Origin: Flavobacteriaceae bacterium LYZ1037
GTDB lineage: Bacteria; Bacteroidota; Bacteroidia; Flavobacteriales; Flavobacteriaceae
Assembly (NCBI GenBank): GCA_003144015.1
Contig: QFWS01000001.1
Coordinates: forward strand, 62,001-126,000
Length of the DNA stretch: 64,000 nucleotides
Reading direction: 5' to 3'
The translations under genes and the position numbers were made by a program. The notes beneath the pieces were generated by a model. That model had not been told where the DNA came from and did no database searches. It saw only the letters and a program-made list of their open reading frames with translations. Shown here piece after piece: positions 24,688 through 33,600 of the stretch (its first letter is position 1; the number at the start of each line of letters is the position of its first letter).

Positions 24688-25011
24688 ATGATTGTCATTT
24701 CAAAATATTTGGTTCCAAAGGGGTATTTGGGAATTACTATTTTTCCCTTTGTGATTTTAAAGACTGCGACTTTAAAATGTGATGCTGTTTTAATGAACCA
24801 TGAACGCATACATCTAAGACAGCAATTAGAATTATTAATTCTACCCTTTTTTTTAATTTATGGTATTGAGTTTGTTATTCGATTATTTCAATTTAAATCT
24901 TGGCAGGCTGCCTATAAACAGATTTCTTTTGAACGAGAAGCTTATACCAATGAAAAAGACCTTAACTATTTAAAGTCAAGGTCTTTTTGGAATTTTATAA
25001 GCTATTTTTAA
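24688..25011 (+). CDS. Short membrane protein with an HExxH motif
   Basis: A 107-residue protein with the motif HERIH in LMNHERIHLRQQLELL, followed by one hydrophobic segment (about 51-66; LILPFFLIYGIEFVIRLF) and a downstream glutamate in QISFEREAYTNEKDL. HExxH followed by a distant Glu is the pattern of zinc metalloproteases of the gluzincin type, but the protein is far smaller than typical enzymes. I do not recognise a named family. Its last 20 codons include a strong terminator hairpin shared with the convergent giant gene. Confidence 0.78.
   Translation: MIVISKYLVPKGYLGITIFPFVILKTATLKCDAVLMNHERIHLRQQLELLILPFFLIYGIEFVIRLFQFKSWQAAYKQISFEREAYTNEKDLNYLKSRSFWNFISYF
24953..24988. terminator. 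Terminator hairpin inside the end of a coding sequence
   Basis: Arms AAAAAGACCTT (24953-24963) and AAGGTCTTTTT (24978-24988) pair perfectly around a 14-base loop. The hairpin lies 23 bases before the stop of the plus-strand gene and 27 bases after the stop of the convergent T9SS gene. It is well placed to end the minus-strand transcript. Confidence 0.75.
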
Positions 25012-25014
25012 TTG

Positions 25015-28000
25015 TTATTTTAAAATGATTTTTTGAGTTTTCTGAAGCCCATTTGCTAGTGTCACTTTAACAATATAAGCTCCTGAAGGATTTTTAATCT
25101 CGTTAAAGATCATTTCAGATTTAAGAATGTTTTTATTGTCAATAATCACCCTTCCTAATACATCATACACAACAACATCTTTTATAACATCTTTAGCAGA
25201 GGTTATTTTAATGTAATTGTTTTTAGGTGCAGTGATGCTTAAATCTTTAATATCATTAAATTCCTCTGTACTTAGAATACTATTATTATAACGTAATACA
25301 AAGCGGTTATCTAATACACCAGTTTCAGCATTAAAGCTGTACGGTTGGTTACGTAAATTATGTATGATATTTAATTCTAAGTCTTCAAGAAAAACATCTT
25401 GAGATTCATCTTCAAATAAACCATCTACACTATGGATTGCTATGGTGTAGTTTCCAGCTACTGGAATTACTGCACCAATAGGCACTTGGTCTTCTGTATT
25501 AAATGGTAAAGGACGTCCTTGAATAAGCATACGGTCTTCATCAATTAAAGAAAACAGATTCATAGCATTGTTTTCTAATCCATAAGCATCAAACATACGA
25601 TCTTTGGCAAGTGTAGCGCCTTCAATGTAACCAATTAGACTAGTAGCCGTTTGGTTGGTTGGTGAAATGATACTTAACCAAATTCTATGTCTTTCTATCT
25701 CATTATCAGTTCTTGTCTGAGTGGTTCTGTAAAACTCGCCATTGTCATAAGATTTATGTCTCATGGTATTGTTGAAATTCACATCTGCATCTGCAGCACC
25801 ATGATTCATCATGACGAAAAACCCTTGTCCAGAAGCAATATTTCCACCATAGGTGCCAGCTCCCGATGAGGAACCAGAAGAGTTATATGTGACGTAATCA
25901 TTCACATTATAATTATATTCATAATCCTCATAGAACGGTGGTAAATTTGTTGTGTTGATTTGTGTACCATGCGTCCAAATATGGACTGCTCCCTCAATAT
26001 TTGTATTAGCACTTAAAAAGGCTATAGCATCTATGGCTGATGGATAAGGGTTTCCAATAAGGTTCCAGTTGTCATCGTTTCTTGTAACCAAAGTAGCTGA
26101 AGGTCCTGTATAGTCACCACCATTGTAGGTGCCGCTAGCAATAGGTGTATTAATATTACCATTGTTAAAGACCCCTCTAAACGTTGTATTTACAGGTGTA
26201 TCTGCTGTGTTATCGCTATTATTTGTTCCAGCACGAACAATATAACCTTTACCAAGAGTCATGTTTCCAGAAGCATAGGTCCAATCTCCAAAGCCATTTG
26301 TATTACTTCCAACTGTAGGGATCCATTGCCATCTATAATAAGAAGGAGTTCCAGAAGAAATTCCCGAAAGATCAAACGCATCTACAGGTGAGGTCCAGTA
26401 TATATAATCTGTATCTCGAACATTGGCTGAATTTCTTTTTACGTCTCCAATACCTGTATTTGTTACCGGGTCTATTTGGATTAAACTACCACCGCTTTCG
26501 ATTTCAAAAAGACCACCCGTTCTAATATCGGAAAAATTAACAATGGTTAAGGTACCATTTGGTTGGATAAACAATTCTCCGCCATTTTTAACTGTCACGT
26601 TAAGAGCATCACCATCTGTTGTACCATTAATAATACTTCTGTAGGTGTCAGGTATAATGACACAATTATCAGAGCTTGGGACACCATTTGGGAACCAGTT
26701 GTTAGGGTCGTTCCAGTTGTTATTCGTGCCTTTAAAATATTTTGTTTTGTTGTTAATAGGGACTACTGTAGAAACCGAACATCCGTTATTTAAAATAGCA
26801 GAAGCCGTAAAGGAGAAGTTTTGATTCTCTAACTGTGCTGGGGTTGGTTTTACATAAATAGTTGCTAGTGGTGCACTTGTTCCAGAAATATAAGGAATAG
26901 TTGCAGCTGCATCAGTATAAGCATCAGCTGTAGTCGTCCAATCGAAAGCTGAATTTAACGGTTTTTCACCATATATTTTGATATTATCGATGGCAACACC
27001 ATCTGTCCATCCTTCGGAATGGTAATAAAATGATACACGTATGGTATTAAATGTAGGACCCACATGAGTCGATAAATCAACCGTTTTTGTTTCAAAATCT
27101 GTTCCTACACCAATATCAGCATCGTTATATTGCTCTACTTGAATCCAATTAGTACCTCCATCAACAGATACTCTAATTTGAACATAATCATCATTTACAT
27201 TTCCGTCTCCATTAGTTACCTCATAATAATCAGAATAATACATGTCAAATTCTAAAAATAAATTTAAAAAATCTGTGGTTGTTACCGTAGGAGATCTTAA
27301 ATCGTTATCTAGATTGATACCTACTCCGGAATTATAATCTGAATTAGACATGACAAAGTGGTTGACACCTAATCCAGAGGCAATGGCTGGATACCAAGTT
27401 AATCCTCCAGGAATATGCGTGTTTGCACGTTGCGTCCATTGTGTTCTGGCATCCGTTACATTTGGCTGTGCCTGTGTAAATGTACTTAAGCCAGTACCTT
27501 CAAAATCTTCATCTAATAGTATGACACTTTCTTTATCTCCGGAAGCCGCTATTTCAACAATAGTATCTTCACCACATAGGGTTGGTGTATTTGGTGTAAA
27601 CGTTAAGGTGGCTACGGGATTTATTTTAGCCACAATTTCTTTACGTGCTAAAGATTCGCAACCATTAACAGCAGTGACCCAATAACTGGTAGTGGCACTG
27701 ATGCTTGGTGTTGTCCAATTACCTGTTGGCGTGCCGCCAGGACTCGAAAACGTAGGAGCAGGAGTTAATGGAGTTCCTCCTGTTTTATTATCATATACCC
27801 TAAAAGACGTAACGCCAGCAGAGCCTTCAAATTCTAAATCTACTGTTTGGTTATTACCACAAGCCTCGCCATTGGCAATATCTGTAATGATATTCGAGCA
27901 ATTAGAGACTACTTCGAATAAATAATCTTCGGTTTCTCCATTATAATTTAAATTACCGCATGGCCCAAAAGTAGATGTTCCTCCATAGGCGCTTCCACGT

Positions 28001-30384
28001 ATGCGCACTCTGTAATTTCCTAGAGCTTGTCCAGATGGGATAATAAAACCAAAGGTTGTATTTATTACAGCATTACTACCTGGGTTGTAAACCTCTTCGG
28101 CAGCTGTGTTTCCAAAAACACCATCTCTATCCCAGTCTACCCATGCTTTAATATGCATGTTAGTAGCTCCTTCAAATTCTACATATATATTGACACCCTC
28201 TCCTTGTGCTTGTTGACTAACACCTGTTAATCCTGTAAAATCTTGATAGCCTCTAGGAGAGTTAGAATAAGTAGATGTATTTGAGGTGTTGTTTAATGTA
28301 CCCACAAAGCTGACTTCCTGTAAATATGAATTACTTTGATTGCCACTACCAACAGAAGGTGTGCAATAAGTTACTGCGCTTGTTGCTTGGTTTCCTGTTA
28401 AAGGCGATGATGTTAAATAATCTGGTCCGCCAGAACAGGCACTATTAAAACTATAAATAAAGAAATAATAAGTGGTTGATGCAGCAAGACCAGTCGCATT
28501 AAAGTTGGTGTTACCATCGTTATCTATAACTGTTGCACCTAAACTAGTGTTGCCTATGGTGTAAGATGTTCCATTGCTAGGAGCCGTTGGGGTAGTTCCA
28601 GTTGTATTCATTAATACCAAATAGCTGTCTGCTCCTGGTGCCCCTGCAGCTGAGAAATTACCAGAAATGCTATTTGCAGTAATACTATTGAATGTTAAGT
28701 TTGTTGGTTGTGTTATTGGAGTTATGCAAGGTGTCGTACTGGTAATATTTAATGTGTAATCTTCAAAAGACCCCCACGAACCTGTATAACAAGGGTTGGT
28801 AAGTGGACCACTGTCTACTCCACCAATTCGCATTCTATGATTTCCAATAGGCGCTGTAAGAGGGATTAAAAATGATGCATTAAGTGTTGTTGGGCTGGCT
28901 GCAGTTGATACTCCAATATAGACTCTTTCTGTTGCAGCAAAAATACCATTGTCATTCCAATCGACCCAAATAGACGTGTCATAGGTATATGAAGTTTGAT
29001 AAGTTATAGCCACATTAAGAGTTGTATTTTGCATCGCTGTACCAACTAGATGAGAATAATTACCATAATTACCAGCTTCTGTGCCAGTTGTATTATTAAC
29101 TGTGCTAAAGGTTACATTGGTAATTCCTAAATTATCTACACTTGAAGGGGCTGGTGTGCAATAATCTTCATACAATTTTACAATTTGTATTTCATGTTCC
29201 ATTGTGTTACCACTTCTATGTGACCAATGTGCAGCTTGTACAGTGGAGTTTATTTGATAATTACGCCAACCTCTACCATAAGCAGTACCACCACCACTAG
29301 ATATAGAATTTCCGATTATTAAAGCTTGATTTACAGATGTTAATCCAGAAGAAGTAATATCAAATGTATGTTCTCCAGAACTATTGTTATTATTGCCATC
29401 AAAACGAGTTACAGAAATTTCAGGGTTATTTGCAACATGAACAAAATGTCTGTTCCCAGAAGTCTGCGCATCATGCTGCCCATCAAATTTCCAATCAACA
29501 GTTTGGTTATTGCTTCCAGGACTCATTAGAGGCCAATTGTCGGCAATGGCATTATCAACATTGTCATCAGCCATATTACCTCTGTGGTGAGTAAAAATCA
29601 TAGAATTTGCCCAATTGGTAACACTTGATACTGTACCTGTACCATCGGAATTTGCTCTTAAGGTTACAGATCCTGTATCTGCGCTTACTCCCCCAGAATC
29701 ACCATGTAAAATAGTCCAATTACTACCCGTAAATTCTACTAGAGTTATGTAGACGGTTACATTATTCGCGTTAGAACCTTTTTGTACTCTTAATGTTGTT
29801 GCATTTTCTAAATAAGCAATCGCGGTACCAGAATCTGCATCATCAACAGTTGCATTTGTAACTATTCCAGTTATAAAAGGAATACATTTATTAGCATTTG
29901 TAAGTCCACTAACAGCATGTGTAACACTACCATTAGCACCATTTAATGCTACACTATATCTGCCTCTAACAATAAACTCGTTATTTCCTCCAGGTGTACC
30001 AGTATATTCCCAGATAGACGAACTAAATTTCATATTAGTATTTAATGAACTAGAATTTCTATAATATGTTAAAGTATTGTTTGCAGTTAGCCTTACAGCA
30101 CCCGATAAATCGTCATTATCTAAACTAGTTTCAATTTCATCAGTTCTACCAGCATGCGTTTTTCTATTGTTATTAGGTAAAACAAATGCGCTATTAGTAT
30201 TGGATACAGGAGTGAAACTCATGCTTGTACCTCCAGCTATTGCAATATCATTTTGGATATGTTGTACATTAAAATCTTGCCCAAAACTAAAAGATATAAA
30301 GAGGAGCGAGAAAAACAAGAAAAATAATCTAAATTTCACACATAAAACACGTGTCAATACTGAGGAAATGTAGGATTGTTTCAT
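25015..30384 (-). CDS. Giant secreted protein with GEVED domains and T9SS sorting signal
   Basis: A 1789-residue protein with a signal peptide (VKFRLFFLFFSLLFISFSFG; mature start near QDFNVQHI). The first 400 residues are repeat-rich without a family I recognise. Two GEVED domains follow (about 405-550 and 670-810; DTSIWVDWNDNGIFAATERV and WVDWDRDGVFGNTAAEEVY) separated by a fibronectin-type segment. Next come a jelly-roll-like region starting LLDEDFEGTG and a shared C-terminal region, then a type A T9SS sorting domain ending GLQKTQKIILK. It should be exported and anchored at or released from the cell surface, perhaps for adhesion. It is a paralogue of the next gene. Confidence 0.88.
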   Translation of the reverse strand: MKQSYISSVLTRVLCVKFRLFFLFFSLLFISFSFGQDFNVQHIQNDIAIAGGTSMSFTPVSNTNSAFVLPNNNRKTHAGRTDEIETSLDNDDLSGAVRLTANNTLTYYRNSSSLNTNMKFSSSIWEYTGTPGGNNEFIVRGRYSVALNGANGSVTHAVSGLTNANKCIPFITGIVTNATVDDADSGTAIAYLENATTLRVQKGSNANNVTVYITLVEFTGSNWTILHGDSGGVSADTGSVTLRANSDGTGTVSSVTNWANSMIFTHHRGNMADDNVDNAIADNWPLMSPGSNNQTVDWKFDGQHDAQTSGNRHFVHVANNPEISVTRFDGNNNNSSGEHTFDITSSGLTSVNQALIIGNSISSGGGTAYGRGWRNYQINSTVQAAHWSHRSGNTMEHEIQIVKLYEDYCTPAPSSVDNLGITNVTFSTVNNTTGTEAGNYGNYSHLVGTAMQNTTLNVAITYQTSYTYDTSIWVDWNDNGIFAATERVYIGVSTAASPTTLNASFLIPLTAPIGNHRMRIGGVDSGPLTNPCYTGSWGSFEDYTLNITSTTPCITPITQPTNLTFNSITANSISGNFSAAGAPGADSYLVLMNTTGTTPTAPSNGTSYTIGNTSLGATVIDNDGNTNFNATGLAASTTYYFFIYSFNSACSGGPDYLTSSPLTGNQATSAVTYCTPSVGSGNQSNSYLQEVSFVGTLNNTSNTSTYSNSPRGYQDFTGLTGVSQQAQGEGVNIYVEFEGATNMHIKAWVDWDRDGVFGNTAAEEVYNPGSNAVINTTFGFIIPSGQALGNYRVRIRGSAYGGTSTFGPCGNLNYNGETEDYLFEVVSNCSNIITDIANGEACGNNQTVDLEFEGSAGVTSFRVYDNKTGGTPLTPAPTFSSPGGTPTGNWTTPSISATTSYWVTAVNGCESLARKEIVAKINPVATLTFTPNTPTLCGEDTIVEIAASGDKESVILLDEDFEGTGLSTFTQAQPNVTDARTQWTQRANTHIPGGLTWYPAIASGLGVNHFVMSNSDYNSGVGINLDNDLRSPTVTTTDFLNLFLEFDMYYSDYYEVTNGDGNVNDDYVQIRVSVDGGTNWIQVEQYNDADIGVGTDFETKTVDLSTHVGPTFNTIRVSFYYHSEGWTDGVAIDNIKIYGEKPLNSAFDWTTTADAYTDAAATIPYISGTSAPLATIYVKPTPAQLENQNFSFTASAILNNGCSVSTVVPINNKTKYFKGTNNNWNDPNNWFPNGVPSSDNCVIIPDTYRSIINGTTDGDALNVTVKNGGELFIQPNGTLTIVNFSDIRTGGLFEIESGGSLIQIDPVTNTGIGDVKRNSANVRDTDYIYWTSPVDAFDLSGISSGTPSYYRWQWIPTVGSNTNGFGDWTYASGNMTLGKGYIVRAGTNNSDNTADTPVNTTFRGVFNNGNINTPIASGTYNGGDYTGPSATLVTRNDDNWNLIGNPYPSAIDAIAFLSANTNIEGAVHIWTHGTQINTTNLPPFYEDYEYNYNVNDYVTYNSSGSSSGAGTYGGNIASGQGFFVMMNHGAADADVNFNNTMRHKSYDNGEFYRTTQTRTDNEIERHRIWLSIISPTNQTATSLIGYIEGATLAKDRMFDAYGLENNAMNLFSLIDEDRMLIQGRPLPFNTEDQVPIGAVIPVAGNYTIAIHSVDGLFEDESQDVFLEDLELNIIHNLRNQPYSFNAETGVLDNRFVLRYNNSILSTEEFNDIKDLSITAPKNNYIKITSAKDVIKDVVVYDVLGRVIIDNKNILKSEMIFNEIKNPSGAYIVKVTLANGLQKTQKIILK

Positions 30385-30625
30385 AATATTTGGGGTCTTA
30401 TAAATGACTTAATGTTTAATTAACGACACTTATTGTTAGGTTTTATATTGTTAATTAATAGACAAATATAAATAAAAAATGCATTTAAACTAACAAATCG
30501 AACACTTTATCGATAAAATACCTTATTTGTATTCTGTCTAAATAATAAAATTTCAAAAATAAGCGTAAAAAAAGCCCAATAATTTTTAATTATTGGGCTT
30601 TGATGTTTTATGATATTAAAATTCT
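30385..30625 (-). promoter_or_regulatory. Promoter and leader of the first giant T9SS gene
   Basis: TATATTTG on the minus strand (30463-30470) matches TAnnTTTG exactly and lies about 80 bases from the ATG at 30384. The leader contains a 9-base inverted repeat (TTAATTAAC pairing with GTTAATTAA). The far end of this gap holds the terminator of the neighbouring giant gene. Confidence 0.55.
30567..30602 (-). terminator. Terminator of the second giant T9SS gene
   Basis: A perfect 14-base stem (AAAGCCCAATAATT with AATTATTGGGCTTT) around TTT, followed on the minus strand by a T-run. It starts 24 bases after the stop at 30626 and separates the two paralogues transcriptionally. Confidence 0.92.
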
Positions 30626-33600
30626 TTACTGTTTCATGACGACTTTTTGTGTTTTCTGTAAGCCATTATTTAATGTAGCTTTTACAAACAGAACACCATC
30701 GGAATGATTTATATTGTTTATTGTTAATTCCATTTTATTTATGTTGTGGTTGTTGTATAAAAGTTTGCCTGAGACATCGTATATAGTGACAGATTTAATA
30801 GTTTCTGTTCCAGATGTTACTTTGATATAATTATTATTAGGTGCAGAAATAACTAAGCCATTTAATATGCTTACTTCCTCAATATTTAAATAATTATTGG
30901 TATAGCGTAAAATAAAGCGATCGTTAAAGGTGCCTTCTTCTGTATTGAAGCTATAAGGTGCTATTCTTAAATCGTGAATGATTCCAAGATAGGTGTCTTC
31001 TAAATAAATATCTTGAGCATCTGTCTCAAATAAACCATCCAACGAATTAATAGCTATGGTATAATTTTCACTTTGAGGAACAACAAGACCAAGAGGTACC
31101 ATATCTGTTTCTTCAAAAGGAAGTGCTCTTCCTTGAATAGACATTTTTTCTTCATTGATTAATGAATAAAAGCTAATTGCGGAACCTGCAAACTCATAGC
31201 CATCATAAAGTCGGTCGTTTTCATTTGTAGCACCTTCCACATAACCAACCAAGATTGATGTTCCTATTTCATTAGGATCTATGAGGTCTAACCAAATTCT
31301 ATGTCGTTCCATGTTTGTAGAACTACTATTAGAGTTATTTGTTCTATAAAACTGACCATTGTCGTAAGTTGGATGACGCATGGTGTTGTTAAAAATAACA
31401 TCTTCAGAAACTCCAGTACCGTTTACGTCATCTAACATGAGAACAAAAAAGGCTTGTCCAGCTGCAATATCTCCATTAAACCCTGGAGGATTAGATCCTG
31501 TGTAATTGTTATCGATATAATCATCACTATAATTATATAGGAAATCGTAATAGAATGGACTATTAGGATTGACTGGAGCAGATTGATGTGTCCAAAAGTA
31601 AATAGTTCCATCAATATGAATATTAGCACTCATAAAGTCAGTATATGAAATTGCTGAAGGATACGGATTACCAATTAGATTCCAGTTGTCGTCTTCGTTA
31701 GTCGCCTGAACATCACCAGGAGCTGTATAAGGTCCAGTAATATGTGTGCCTCTAGTAATGGGAGTAGTTATAGCACCATTTTGAGGTTTTCCAGAAAACT
31801 GAGTGGTGTTTGCAGGGATAGGACTTGTAGACTGGAGTCCTCTAACGATATATCCTTTACCATTTTCCATTAAACCAGAAGCAGGAATCCAATCGCCATG
31901 GGTGATACCATTTAATGTGGGATTCCACACGTAAATAAGTTCGCCTGTTGCATCTGAAATATCTGTCACACTAAAGTCGTTATCTGTTGGTGACGACCAA
32001 TAGATGTAATCGTAACCATTTACACCACCTGGAACGGTTCGTTGCATATTAATAACACCATTACCAGTATTGTTATTCACGTTTGGAGCCCCATTCGTAA
32101 CTTGAATTAAGCTGCCAGAATCTCTAATATCAATAGTTCCATCTAGATGGATCCAATCGGTTACTACTAGTTCTGTATCTGAAGCTATTTCTAGTCTTGC
32201 AGTTGGTGCCACAGTTAAGTTTAGAGCGAATCCAATAATGGAAGGTGGAAGAGGAATTGTAGTTAAACCAACAGCTTCATCTACTATTGGAAAATCTACA
32301 TTTGAAACGGCTATATCTGGTATTAATACGCAGTCACTAGCTGTTGGAATTCCGTTTGGTTCCCAGTTGCCATCCACATACCAGTTGTTATCAATATAGC
32401 CCATCCATGTTTTACTTGATTGGGTAACAACAACATCGTCGGTTAATGTTACAGGAGCGCCACAAATAGTATAAGTTGCAACAGCTGTATAGGTGTCTGG
32501 GGTTGTAACGGTTAATGTTGGGCCTGTGCCTATAGATGTTCCTCCAACACCTCCGTTGCTGTCAGAATACCAAGTAATACTATTATGATTAATTACAGCT
32601 CCATCTGGTGTAAAACGCCAAGCTTCATTAAAAGTTTCCCAGTTAGGGTCTATACCATTTCTGCAAGGTGCAACTGCAAATTCATTCGCTGGATTGCCTG
32701 GGTTATTATCCACGTTGTTCCCTTGAATCCCTACTGTAGCATTACCATCATTCCATATTGAAGTGCCGTTATTTTCAAGACGTTTTTCTTCAATAAAGAC
32801 CTCTATAATATTTGTTGTTTCATGTAGAATTATCATGCCCGTGTAAAAAGTAGAACTATCACCAAACATAGGTATGTTATTCCAAGATACTTGAAGCTGT
32901 CTACATGGTTCTGTACCAATAACTCTACTTTTAATTGGTGTGCCTGTCATGCCCGTTGGGTCGATATCATGATAAACTCCATAGATTGTGTGTTCGAATA
33001 GACTATTTACTGTACTAGGTAAGTTGTTACTATATTGCCATCCAGAACCTTGCCCTGGAGATGGAAGAGCTGTTCCTATATTGTTGTCAAAATCGAATGT
33101 AATCAACCCATTGGCACCAACTAAAGTTTCATCGTAGCATTGGTTATAAAAGTTAAAATTAAATGGGATAGGGGTTGCAGCATCTGCCCATACGTCATCT
33201 GTAGTAATTACCTGAGGGACACCATTACCGAAAATCGGAAAATCATATTCTGGTACTGGATTCGGATAGGTTATTTTTTCTACTATATAACTGGTTGTTT
33301 GTTTTAAGTTAGAGTGAGCCTCTAATGTAATTGTAGGGTTCGAGCAGTCTAGACCAAAGCTTGGATCAGGATTAAACGGATCTGCAGTAAATGGATCGAC
33401 CCCAACTTCGCCTACAATAATAGGGCATACTGTTGGAGTGTTAACAGTATCTGAACAGCCTGTTGTGAAGGTTGTTGTAATCCAGACGCCATTATCTACA
33501 GCATTACAGACACCTCTTACAAATACATAATAAGTGGTTCCGGCTAGTAATCCTGTTAAATTTACACTGTTTCCTGCAGTAGTACCAGTAATATCTCCTG

